A stretch of DNA of 44,147 nucleotides from SFLA01 sp045595165 (GTDB lineage: Bacteria > Bacillota > Clostridia > Oscillospirales > CAG-382): assembly GCA_045595165.1 (NCBI GenBank), contig JAZNZY010000034.1, positions 1-44,147 on the forward strand, written 5' to 3'. Below the pieces are notes generated by a model. It saw nothing but the letters and a program-made list of their open reading frames with translations. It searched no databases and was not told the DNA's origin. This document shows, in pieces, positions 6,901 to 13,627 of this stretch (the first letter of the stretch is position 1; each line of letters opens with the position of its first letter). A program made the translations under genes and the position numbers.

Positions 6901-8307
6901 GGCACAATTCCAAAACAAAGTTACATCAATCCCCGCAGACTCTAAGTAACAACGAAGATCTGCTTCAGCCAATTTATCTAAAGCATAGACGTAAAATCCG
7001 GGAAAAGTTCGAGACTCATTGCTACTCTCATTGCCGCAAAAATTGCTACGGGAAGAAATAACAATATTTGCTGCGGTTGCATCTTGTGTATACAGTTTAA
7101 GCTTATTTTTAAATATTTTGGAAAGATTGTTATCTAACTCATCATATCCATCCAAAAGCAATGCGATTCTGTTAGGTGGAAGTTGCTTGTAGTTATCTGG
7201 TAACAAATCCTGGATTTCTTGTCCAGTATAGTTTTCAAGTGGATACAGAAACGTATGAAATCTATCGCACAATTCATGGGCCAAATTATTAAGCTCTATA
7301 CTCTTTCCCATTCCTGCGTCGCACAGTATTAGAACTTTTTTGTGCCTTTGTACTGACTCGCGCAAAGAGAGCCTTTTTTCTCGTGTCAACAGTCGTACAA
7401 GAGAGTTTTGATTAGCATCTTCGTACAGGGACACCCATCTCGGGATATAGCCAATGACCGGTTCGTAAGACATCCTGCCAATTTCATCAGGATCGGAAAA
7501 GGTTTTGGGTTTGGGGTACAGTTCATTTAGAGCAAAATCTCCATGACCATCTTCGGTGTCAACCCAACGCTCAATAAGAGCAACTCGCCCATCCTGTATA
7601 TATCCTACAAGGAACTGATGAAAGACAGAAGAGAGCCAATCGATACCTCCAGACAGACTTCCACATCCGATTTCAACTAAACCCTTTTCGGGAATAGTTA
7701 TATTCGCATCGTGAACATGCCCATGGAAGAAACATGAGATTCCAATAGAGTTCAAATAGTCAAGGACTGTTGCACTGTCTTCAACCACATCATGTGGGGT
7801 ACCATGTCCATGAGAAAGTGCATGATGACAAAAGAGAATATTCGTTAAACCACGCTTAACGTTAGCACTAATCGCATCAAGATCCAGCCTGCCCGGCGCA
7901 CCGTAATCTCTCGTAAGAGTCGAGTCCGCAAAAATGAAGTTCACTTTATCATGAACAGCAGAATACACGGAGGCAGATTCAAAAGTATGTTTACTGCCAT
8001 ACAATGAAGTTAATTGGTCAAACAGAGAAAGTGAACCTTTTTCCAGATCATGATTGCCTGGGACAAATTCAAATTCAACAGTGTAATCTCGCAACTCTTC
8101 TTGGATTAAAGACAAACTGTCGCGAGCGGTAGCGAAAGATAGTTCTTCACCTTTGTCTGCGATATCCCCAAGAATAATGAACATAATATTCTCTCCAATA
8201 TCAGTCGCTTGCCTTATTTTAGAGCACAGTCGTTTGATACGGTCGCTTGTCTTATATGCTTCCACTTCTGCTCTCAAATGTAAGTCTGAGAGAATATAAA
8301 ACCGCAT
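3955..8307 (-). CDS. Calcineurin-like phosphoesterase - NACHT NTPase fusion, candidate STAND defence protein
   Basis: A single 1450-residue frame. Residues 1-240 are a calcineurin-like metallophosphoesterase with every metal motif intact: DLH (8-10), GD (47-48), GNHD (84-87), HH (161-162) and GHVH (196-199). Residues about 320-600 are a NACHT-type STAND NTPase: Walker A CDAGMGKS (329-336), Walker B LLLDGYDEL (383-391), sensor NIVISSR (414-420) and the conserved SHNNFREYLAA motif. Residues 600-1450 look all-helical and repeat-like, as in STAND sensor regions. AGGAGG at 8313-8318 fixes the start. It has its own promoter and terminator. Known for the class: bacterial STAND/NACHT proteins sense phage products and trigger an N-terminal effector. 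Inferred here: the phosphoesterase is the effector, possibly acting on nucleic acid or nucleotides. No second subunit is visible. Confidence 0.9.
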   Translation of the reverse strand: MRFYILSDLHLRAEVEAYKTSDRIKRLCSKIRQATDIGENIMFIILGDIADKGEELSFATARDSLSLIQEELRDYTVEFEFVPGNHDLEKGSLSLFDQLTSLYGSKHTFESASVYSAVHDKVNFIFADSTLTRDYGAPGRLDLDAISANVKRGLTNILFCHHALSHGHGTPHDVVEDSATVLDYLNSIGISCFFHGHVHDANITIPEKGLVEIGCGSLSGGIDWLSSVFHQFLVGYIQDGRVALIERWVDTEDGHGDFALNELYPKPKTFSDPDEIGRMSYEPVIGYIPRWVSLYEDANQNSLVRLLTREKRLSLRESVQRHKKVLILCDAGMGKSIELNNLAHELCDRFHTFLYPLENYTGQEIQDLLPDNYKQLPPNRIALLLDGYDELDNNLSKIFKNKLKLYTQDATAANIVISSRSNFCGNESSNESRTFPGFYVYALDKLAEADLRCYLESAGIDVTLFWNCAYAKGVSDLLFNPFYLVRLASIYAKDNDLPPKNQLMDRLIAETFDVDDQKFSGDLDDRYLELFSSLEMLALAMQLMHRQSFDDREEYQTLFTASQRELLKKSGLFKRENAGWKFSHNNFREYLAAKCLSRLPKDFVIPIFYDGANIKPYWVNTLGYLTGFDLGWSLIDWMVENSPSALVKFEPDRLNEELRVEVFKRIFDKFETLRLHINDDLFDASELAHFVKSSEILSLLLDRISTPRHYVSQYTAVNLLRHYPSLFDKKNAAREILLDCCEQYPATHKTVCRLAMLALCQHKLQTPETTRRLIEKFGDVNEDYIRLGIYEYLLETKEHNSHVEYCLSGISFIAYRLGNDDERRVMNESFELVNCLKQMSTVESVTCVLKWFSQEKHPDFHDADKVLSAAIASAVALYRDGYTELFTSVLSFYLESAKVWNTKASNAIVKFFVETGTQHSAALLAAEQFEVEPQHISDLVYADASIIEYLKTSYLDGSLKSHRAFREIVLWYVRDEKKYMEYSDLIKRIDGIDLPEYKAPIDYDALKRKAAQEYFECLFNEEKRKSLTSQLLNAIDDTDVTTNQLLEVDIRADHHSAIRRLQTAMYHSGYNVKVSEFFDRIDMDRFVIRSASRFLSEKSSVVPTSDEKERLTEITANILKDWSFENSVVYYPDGFSLKPLTAELLSVIRYLDYQLDETTFLVLTELPAYIFDKNNEQVKYMYLQQKLPKDKLNLRLIQNVAERCVHDMVLKDHIEYFDRAKDASLAEYAFEMCKDSTDTYLRSVAWRYLYNTLGAEYVASELLPVADEELLLEISGVCKDIPREVLRKSMEREYEKTQSIQLQAHLITYGSGLALGDYVKKVTSDKKPPEGKGVHIDGPTSAISSIRDPAFLPQLEVLLTTAFDPMFEDNDWHSLRNSLTKAFVNCGMTAHKETIDIIKRHRPSVDVHEDNYRYCNYTIEEIEHARKSLLDVPTTLLEAKAILEDVKKYY

Positions 8308-8398
8308 AATAACCTCCTATGTATGTGCACAACCACAGTACTTTTCAAGACTATGGTAATATTTACAATAGCATTAGATAACAATTTGTTCTAAAGAA

Positions 8399-8427
8399 AT
8401 TATACCACAAAATTTACGTTTTTTCAA
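8399..8427 (-). promoter_or_regulatory. Promoter of the phosphoesterase-NACHT gene
   Basis: TTGAAA (8422-8427), exactly 17 bp, TATAAT (8399-8404), about 90 bp before the start codon. The surrounding sequence is homologous to the DUF262 promoter at 3201. Confidence 0.8.
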
Positions 8428-8463
8428 CGCACCTCTGAAACAAAACTTTGACAATCGTCTTTT

Positions 8464-8492
8464 CTTTGTTTACTGCGGGGGCAATCATTGAC
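8464..8492 (+). repeat. Island repeat R4
   Basis: Fourth copy of the CTTTGTYTACTGC repeat, 37 bp to the right of the NACHT promoter -35 box. It is followed by a hairpin (ACGCCG ... CGGCGGT, about 8529-8564) with internal GAA/TTC pairing. Confidence 0.75.
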
Positions 8493-8573
8493 ATTGAAAC
8501 TGATTCCTCGGTCCCTATGGAAAATGATAACGCCGTCGAGGAAACATTATGTTCTTCATCGGCGGTGCCTTTT

Positions 8574-8601
8574 CTTTGTCTACTGCGTCGCAACCGTTGA
8601 T
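8574..8601 (+). repeat. Island repeat R5
   Basis: Fifth copy, in tandem with R4 at 110 bp spacing and leading into unit B. It shares its variant ending with R2. Confidence 0.75.
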
Positions 8602-8668
8602 ATTTATATAATCCTCAAAAGTCTTGACAAGCTTCTGATTCAGAGGTAACATACGTACAATAAAAACA

Positions 8669-8710
8669 CTCCTCACTCACGGCTTTTGCCGTTTGTGAGG
8701 AGCTTTTTTT
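8669..8710 (+). terminator. Intrinsic terminator inside unit B
   Basis: An 8-bp outer stem, 5-bp GC-rich inner stem, TTTT loop and seven-T tract, directly downstream of a consensus promoter. Confidence 0.8.
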
Positions 8711-8725
8711 GACCACAGTTAATCC
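8711..8725 (+). repeat. GACCACAGTTAATCC direct repeat, right of the NACHT cassette
   Basis: Same 15 bp and same orientation as at 3697 (and 3442), about 5.0 kb apart. Here it is also the left arm of the unit B inverted repeat. Confidence 0.75.
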
Positions 8726-9003
8726 CACTTCCACGCATGGAGTACATGGAGACAATGGAGAAACTGTGGTCAAAGAGCACCGCGAGGCTCCATATTTTGT
8801 AGCAGAAAGCACATTAAAGAACTAAAAAGTGCTATATATTGTGCATTTGGAACTTTTTGGGAACGAGACAGACAAGGTTCGAAAAAACGTCGTTTTGCGC
8901 CACAAGCGGGAAATCTGTATAGACACAAAGCGAGAGGACGATTTCCTTTTATAAATTTCTTGATACATAATATTTTTTCAATTTGATTTAGTAATATATT
9001 TAA

Positions 9004-9032
9004 TTGACATTTAGTCGAAAAGATGATAATAT
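9004..9032 (+). promoter_or_regulatory. Promoter of the sugar isomerase-like gene
   Basis: TTGACA (9004-9009), 17 bp, TAATAT (9027-9032) with a TG one base before it. It excludes starts upstream of about 9040 for the following gene. Confidence 0.75.
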
Positions 9033-9072
9033 TACATCAACCAAATTTAAATTTTACAAAGTGAGAAAAATT

Positions 9073-9894
9073 ATGAAGATCGGTGTTATCGTTCCCCTTA
9101 GCAGTTATAAAGAAGAATTTAAAAAGCTTCGTGAATTAGGTATCGGTGTTTGTCAGTTCAACACGTGGAACAACTCCGCAGAGCTTACGGAAGAGCTTGC
9201 TCTTGACGTTAAGGCTGAGGCGGAAAAGCAAGGTATTGAGATATCCGCAGTATGGCGCGGATGGTCCGGCCCCGCAGCTTGGAATTTTACAGAAGGTCCT
9301 ATTACCCTCGGTCTTGTTCCCGAATGCTACAGAGCAGACCGCATTTACGATTTGAAGGTCGGCTCTGATTTTGCAAAGGCGCTGGGTGTTAAAAGAATTA
9401 TTACACACATGGGATTCCTGCCCGAAAATTCTACAGACAGCAATTTCCCCGATGTAGTTGCCGCTATAAAGGAAGTTGCCGAATACTGTCTTGCAAACGG
9501 CCAGGAGCTTCTCTTCGAAACAGGCCAAGAAACTCCCATAACTCTTCTTCGTACTATCGAGGCTGTTGGCACGGGTAATCTGGGAATCAATCTCGATCCC
9601 GCAAACCTTATAATGTACGGTAAGGCAAACCCTGTGGATGCGCTCGACGTATTCGGAAAATACGTTATGGAGCTTCACGGCAAGGACGGCGTTTATCCCA
9701 CCAGCGGAAGCGAGCTTGGCGCAGAGAAGAAGATCGGCGACGGCAAGGTAGACTTCAAGGCTCTCCTCACCACTCTTAATTCTATCGGATTTAACGGAAA
9801 CATTATTATCGAACGCGAAATTTCCGGCGAAGAGCAGATCAAAGATATTCTTTTCGCAAAGCAGTATTTCGAAAATATACTCGAAGCAATATAA
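9073..9894 (+). CDS. Sugar phosphate isomerase/epimerase (xylose isomerase-like TIM barrel)
   Basis: A 273-residue AP-endonuclease-2-type TIM barrel. The four metal ligands of the family can be placed: E149 (LFETGQ), D175 (NLDPAN), H202 (ELHGKDG) and E247 (IIIERE). IolE- and hydroxypyruvate isomerase-like proteins share this layout, but the substrate cannot be read off. The start is ATG 9073: the promoter lies at 9004-9032 and the protein begins with the first beta strand (KIGVIVPL). The ribosome site is weak (GTGAG). It is the first gene outside the accessory island and is followed by a strong terminator, so it is probably a single-gene transcript. Confidence 0.85.
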   Translation: MKIGVIVPLSSYKEEFKKLRELGIGVCQFNTWNNSAELTEELALDVKAEAEKQGIEISAVWRGWSGPAAWNFTEGPITLGLVPECYRADRIYDLKVGSDFAKALGVKRIITHMGFLPENSTDSNFPDVVAAIKEVAEYCLANGQELLFETGQETPITLLRTIEAVGTGNLGINLDPANLIMYGKANPVDALDVFGKYVMELHGKDGVYPTSGSELGAEKKIGDGKVDFKALLTTLNSIGFNGNIIIEREISGEEQIKDILFAKQYFENILEAI

Positions 9895-9907
9895 GTGACA
9901 AAAGTCA

Positions 9908-9940
9908 AGGGCGCCTTATCCGGCGCCCTCTTTTAGTTTT
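9908..9940 (+). terminator. Terminator after the isomerase gene
   Basis: AGGGCGCC pairs with GGCGCCCT around a 6-nt loop, followed by CTTTTAGTTTT, 14 bp past the stop codon. Confidence 0.85.
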
Positions 9941-10140
9941 GATTTTTTGGTTTGACTACTTCCATCATTGATGTACCGATTCATCGGTACCAATGTCGGT
10001 GAGAAGAGGTGAGTTACCTCAAAACTCCACCGTTTCGGGCGCCTTACCGAAGCCGCAATAGGTCTTCCGCATCACCCTCGCACCACGGGCGGAGTATGAG
10101 GCGGGATGTTTCTAAGTAATCAATCATTTGAGTTTCTCGG

Positions 10141-10737
10141 TTAATTGAAATCTATCAATACGGCTCTGCAGGGCGAACCGTCTGCGCCTGCCAGATTCAG
10201 AGGAACTGCATTCAAAAAATAAACGCCTTCCGAAACCGCCGACAAACGGATCCCCTCAAGCAAAACGACGCCCACCGACAACAGTGCGAGATGCACCGCC
10301 ATTGTCGCATTTTGCGGTCCGACTGACTGAGGCTCGTTTCCCAAAAGTAATATATTTGAAGCTGCAAACACCTTTGCGGCATCTAACGATACCTCTACAT
10401 CTCCTTTTAACAAAATCCTTTTTGCCGCTTCCATATTCTGCATTTTTGCTTTTTCGATTATTCCCCAAGCATCATTGTCGGTAACAACCCCACGATGCTC
10501 CGCAACGTAAGCCATTCCCACAAAGGTATCTAAGCACATCTCATCTACGGTTTTACCGTCTTTTATAAAATGACGCGGCGCATCTATATGCGTTCCGTTG
10601 TGAGCGCACATATTTAATGCCGTCAAATTATATATTTCGCCTGTATCCATTGATTTAAGTACCTTTTTCTCCGGCATCGGATCACCGGGATACACTTGGC
10701 AACTAAAAACCTCTTGGGAAATATCGTAGATTTTCAT
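10141..10737 (-). CDS. Cyclase family protein (kynurenine formamidase-like metal hydrolase)
   Basis: A 198-residue protein with the cyclase-family metal motif HNGTHIDAPRHF (H46, H50, D52, H56) and the family's typical C-terminal stretch ending in a GSPCRAVLID strand. Members hydrolyse small amide or lactone substrates with Zn or Mn; the substrate here is unknown. GGAG stands 9 nt before the start. It is the last gene of a five-gene minus-strand operon, 33 bp after the radical SAM gene. No tryptophan-catabolism genes are near, so a kynurenine role is not supported. Confidence 0.87.
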   Translation of the reverse strand: MKIYDISQEVFSCQVYPGDPMPEKKVLKSMDTGEIYNLTALNMCAHNGTHIDAPRHFIKDGKTVDEMCLDTFVGMAYVAEHRGVVTDNDAWGIIEKAKMQNMEAAKRILLKGDVEVSLDAAKVFAASNILLLGNEPQSVGPQNATMAVHLALLSVGVVLLEGIRLSAVSEGVYFLNAVPLNLAGADGSPCRAVLIDFN

Positions 10738-10770
10738 AACTCATTCTCCATTAAATTCTTGTTTGTTGAA

Positions 10771-11520
10771 TTACGGAGCGTAATTCTTTATAATCTCCAT
10801 AATATCGCAATCGTACACGTTTCCGCCGAGAACGTTTCCGTTTGGTTCGAAAGACACACAGCGCACATCGCGGGGGTCTTCTGCATACGGATTTTCGGGA
10901 AGGGTGTCCTTAAAATACTCCGCAAGATATTTAAGCGCGTTTCCTTCGGGGAAAATAACGTTCCCATCGTTTTCGGAGATTTCCATATCGGCAAAATTGC
11001 CGAGAATCTCTCTCGTTTTTACGTTGTACGGGTTATCATCCGTCTTGCTTAACAGCCACGCAGGCTGAAGGCGTACGGGGACGCCGCACTTAATTGCTGC
11101 TGCGGCAAACTGTTTCACAGTATCAAGCGGTATCGTTTCCTGATGAAAAGCATCCACCGACAAAAGCAGATCGTTCACGCCGCATTCGGCAAGGCGTTTT
11201 GCTACCTCGTGAATTTTTGCGGTATCTTTCGAAAAATAACCGTTGGTTATGATCTGCCGTTTGTGGATATTCAGTTCTTTGGCGGCAGAAATAATGGCAT
11301 AGACCGCATCCGTGTACAAAAGCGGCTCGCCGCCGAAGGCAAGCACTGTTTTGATATCGTATTCCGTTGCGATCTTACGCACCGCATCTGCGGCAATTTG
11401 GGGATCGATACGCACACCGCAAGAAAAGTGTTCACCCTCGGAGCAGTGCTTGCACCGCCCGGTACAGGCGTAGGTTACAACGAACTCGATTTTATTCAGA
11501 TTTTTAAGGTACTTATTCAT
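10771..11520 (-). CDS. Radical SAM protein
   Basis: 249 residues. The N-terminus has the radical SAM cluster motif CTGRCKHC (CxxxCxxC), followed by FGGEPLL (the GGE motif that binds S-adenosylmethionine) and the sequence LLSVDAFH of the barrel. The C-terminal part holds Cys residues in RCVSFEPNGNV and YDCDIMEI, like a shortened SPASM or twitch-type region that may hold a further cluster. ATG 11520 is used; a TTG two codons earlier overlaps the gpsA stop. It starts 2 nt after the gpsA stop codon, which implies coupled translation. The substrate is unknown; the neighbouring cyclase may act in the same pathway. Confidence 0.85.
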   Translation of the reverse strand: MNKYLKNLNKIEFVVTYACTGRCKHCSEGEHFSCGVRIDPQIAADAVRKIATEYDIKTVLAFGGEPLLYTDAVYAIISAAKELNIHKRQIITNGYFSKDTAKIHEVAKRLAECGVNDLLLSVDAFHQETIPLDTVKQFAAAAIKCGVPVRLQPAWLLSKTDDNPYNVKTREILGNFADMEISENDGNVIFPEGNALKYLAEYFKDTLPENPYAEDPRDVRCVSFEPNGNVLGGNVYDCDIMEIIKNYAP

Positions 11521-11522
11521 AA

Positions 11523-12551
11523 TCAAATGTGATTGAACGCCGTGCCGCTGAGCTCGGATTTCAGTTCCCTTGACATAAACGCGTGGATCGCCGCAGAAAC
11601 GTCTGCATTGCCGTTTACAACTGCATCGACTGCTTCGACGATAGGCATTTCCACGCCGTATTTTTTTGCCAGCCTCATAGCCGCAGGCAAAGCGTTGATG
11701 CCCTCGACCACCATTCCGACCCGCTTAACGGCTTCTTCCACAGCAACACCCTGCCCTATCAGCACACCGCAACGGTTATTACGGCTGTGCATACTGGTGG
11801 CGGTAACGATAAGATCTCCGATACCTGCCAAGCCGCCGAAGGTCTGCTCACGGCACCCCATAGCCATACCCAGACGGGAAATCTCGGCAATTCCGCGGGT
11901 AATAAGCGCAGCTTTTGCATTATCTCCGCAGCCGAGCCCCGTTGCAACGCCACAAGCCAGCGCTATTATATTTTTCAAAGCGCCGCACAGTTCGACTCCG
12001 AGAACGTCATCGTTGGTATATACGCGCATACAGCCCGTAGTAAACACCCTTTGAACCGCCGATGCAGCCTCGGGATCTTTGCCTGCCGACACGATAGCGG
12101 TGGGAAGATCTTTTATTACTTCCTCCGCGTGAGTCGGGCCCGAAAGAGCAACCAGCTTTACCGTGGGATTTTTCAATTCATCTGCGATGATCTCCGTCAT
12201 CGTATAAAGGGTCTCCGCTTCAATTCCTTTCGCGACATCGACGATTATCTGCCCGTCCTCTATAAAGGGCGCGGCTTTCCTCACCGTTGCCCTTACAAAC
12301 GGCGACGGTACGGCGAACACTAATATATCCTTCTCTTCGCAAGCCTTGCGGATATCCTTTGTGTATGTAATTCTCCTTGGCAAATCTATATCCGGAAAAT
12401 TCGGATGCTTTCCGTTTTTTGAAAGATTGTCGATCTCTTTTTCGATAGCCGACCAAACGGTTACGGCGTTTCCTGCGTTGCACAACATTCTTGCAAGGGC
12501 AATACCCCAAGTGCCGGCGCCAAGGACGCCGATTTTATTTGTAGTTGACAT
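11523..12551 (-). CDS. gpsA: NAD(P)-dependent glycerol-3-phosphate dehydrogenase
   Basis: 342 residues, the usual length. The N-terminal dinucleotide motif is GAGTWG (11-16). The family signatures SGPTHAEEV, GALKNIIALACG (with the catalytic Lys) and the phosphate-binding stretch DNAKAALITRG are all present, as is FGGLAGIGDL. It reduces dihydroxyacetone phosphate to sn-glycerol-3-phosphate for phospholipid synthesis in the cytosol. Its ATG directly follows the yjbR-like stop codon with no gap, and AAGAAGG lies 8 nt upstream. The usual clostridial partners (plsY, der) are not adjacent, so this is an unusual operon for gpsA. Confidence 0.97.
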   Translation of the reverse strand: MSTTNKIGVLGAGTWGIALARMLCNAGNAVTVWSAIEKEIDNLSKNGKHPNFPDIDLPRRITYTKDIRKACEEKDILVFAVPSPFVRATVRKAAPFIEDGQIIVDVAKGIEAETLYTMTEIIADELKNPTVKLVALSGPTHAEEVIKDLPTAIVSAGKDPEAASAVQRVFTTGCMRVYTNDDVLGVELCGALKNIIALACGVATGLGCGDNAKAALITRGIAEISRLGMAMGCREQTFGGLAGIGDLIVTATSMHSRNNRCGVLIGQGVAVEEAVKRVGMVVEGINALPAAMRLAKKYGVEMPIVEAVDAVVNGNADVSAAIHAFMSRELKSELSGTAFNHI

Positions 12552-12923
12552 TTATTTAACCTTCTTCAAATTGGATTTGGTTATATCAAAGCTGATATTT
12601 ACCAGATACTTTAACAGATCATCGGATATATCGGGAAGAAGTGCGGAAACCCAATGGTTTTTGTTCATATGGTACGCGGGATATACGCCGTCCTCCGGAT
12701 CATAAGACCCCAACAGCACAAAGGGAAGCTTGATATTCACCACGTCGATCTTTTCGTCGCTTTCTATGCCGAACTTACGGCGGGAAACCTTCATTACGAT
12801 TGCATACCATTTGCGATTATCTACATGCCGAAGCACCGCAGTTTCAAAATCTTCGTTAAATGGGTAATCGGCTTCGGTGCCGTAAGTATTAAAGCAATGT
12901 TGTAGAAATTCTCGTTTTGTCAT
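12552..12923 (-). CDS. MmcQ/YjbR family protein
   Basis: A 123-residue protein with the family pattern: TYGTEADYPF near the N-terminus, AVLRHVDNRKWYAIVMKV, the NIKLP strand and AYHMNKNHWVSALL in the last third. YjbR-fold proteins are small DNA-binding-like proteins of unclear cellular role. The start is ATG 12923, 4 nt after the stop of the kinase gene; a TTG four codons upstream overlaps that gene. It is the second gene of the five-gene operon. Confidence 0.88.
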   Translation of the reverse strand: MTKREFLQHCFNTYGTEADYPFNEDFETAVLRHVDNRKWYAIVMKVSRRKFGIESDEKIDVVNIKLPFVLLGSYDPEDGVYPAYHMNKNHWVSALLPDISDDLLKYLVNISFDITKSNLKKVK

Positions 12924-12927
12924 ATTT

Positions 12928-13440
12928 TTATCCAAGCAGTTTTTTAATAATCATATCCGCACACTCCTCCGAGCTGTGCAAGCTTGTATCTACGCTGAGC
13001 TTATATTCGATATTTTCAGCCATCAACGCGGCTTGTTCTTCGGATTGTGTTTCGTACCTGTCGCCTCTGGCAATGTTTCTTTGTTTGCATATATCCAGGG
13101 GACAATATACCTCAACTATATCAAGGGGATTATATTTTAATATTTCCCGCATTTGGCGGTAATGAGGAGTTATTTCTTCCAGTTCAAGCAACATTCCGTC
13201 TATAAGCACGTTTTTACCCATATCCGAAAACAACTTTGCGGTGTGGTACAGCATAATAACCGCATCGCAAATATGCTTCCAGTAATCCTGACGCAGGTAC
13301 TTGAGCCCTATCGTTTCTTGAAACATATCGTTGCTTAAAGCATAGTAAAACTCATCAGCGCGCTCCTGAAAAGCTTTGACAACAGAAGTTTTTCCGGCGC
13401 TGGTTACGCCGTTTAAAAATATAATGCGTCCTTTTTCCAT
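12928..13440 (-). CDS. Chloramphenicol phosphotransferase-like kinase
   Basis: A 170-residue P-loop protein. Walker A is GVTSAGKTS (11-19) and the sequence ARGDR plus a C-terminal VDTSLHSSEECA stretch match the chloramphenicol phosphotransferase-like family. Members phosphorylate small hydroxyl substrates with ATP; only some confer chloramphenicol resistance, and that cannot be claimed here. AGAGG lies 8 nt before the ATG. It is the first gene of the operon reaching to 10141. The region to its right also holds the divergent pepF promoter. Confidence 0.8.
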   Translation of the reverse strand: MEKGRIIFLNGVTSAGKTSVVKAFQERADEFYYALSNDMFQETIGLKYLRQDYWKHICDAVIMLYHTAKLFSDMGKNVLIDGMLLELEEITPHYRQMREILKYNPLDIVEVYCPLDICKQRNIARGDRYETQSEEQAALMAENIEYKLSVDTSLHSSEECADMIIKKLLG

Positions 13441-13508
13441 TTCTCGACCTCTTATCTGCGGTTTATATTTTATTATACCATATTAAAATTTCGTTTACAA
13501 GCACGCTC

Positions 13509-13537
13509 TTGAAAACACCTGCAATTGATGATATAAT
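13509..13537 (+). promoter_or_regulatory. Promoter of pepF
   Basis: TTGAAA (13509-13514), 17 bp, TATAAT (13532-13537), with TG before the -10 box. A second TG-n-TATAAT occurs about 45 bp downstream, without a good -35 box. Confidence 0.75.
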
Positions 13538-13627
13538 GTATGCAGAAAGTCTTGCGATGCAAGCATTTTACTTATGATATAATATACCTAAATAAAAAAT
13601 TCACCCGACAAGAAGGAGCAAACCGAT

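Larger units (their letters stand above)
8624..8774 (+). ncRNA. Composite non-coding unit B (promoter, intrinsic terminator, inverted repeat)
   Basis: TTGACA (8624-8629), 17 bp, TAACAT (8647-8652) is followed within 20 bp by a canonical terminator: CTCCTCAC (8669-8676) pairs with GTGAGGAG (8695-8702), with GC-rich inner pairing, a TTTT loop and seven T (8704-8710). The predicted transcript is therefore only about 50 nt and has no reading frame. Right after it come 13-bp inverted repeats, TTTGACCACAGTT (8708-8720) and AACTGTGGTCAAA (8762-8774). It is homologous to unit A, where different arm sequences still pair. Alternatives: small RNA, decoy or attenuator, or a relic leader of a mobile-element gene. 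Confidence 0.55.
8308..9003. other. Non-coding right border of the accessory island
   Basis: Holds the NACHT-gene promoter (8399-8427), repeats R4 and R5, an R4-linked hairpin (8529-8564), unit B (8624-8774) and then about 230 bp (8775-9003) with no recognised feature. A minus-strand open frame at 8615-8812 lies over the repeated promoter/terminator unit and is rejected. Confidence 0.7.

Noticed and set aside
1375..8601. R repeats as integron attC sites
   Set aside because: No conserved GTT/AAC ends or long imperfect hairpin of attC type was seen at the R cores, and no integrase gene is present. Left as an unknown repeat family.
8615..8812. Minus-strand frame of 65 codons
   Set aside because: It lies over unit B, whose promoter, terminator and inverted repeat explain the sequence.
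9073..9894. Inositol catabolism enzyme IolE
   Set aside because: The TIM-barrel family fits, but there are no iol genes nearby and no substrate-specific residues that I can identify.
12928..13440. Chloramphenicol resistance gene
   Set aside because: Only family-level similarity to chloramphenicol phosphotransferase. Many members have other substrates, and the housekeeping operon does not suggest resistance.
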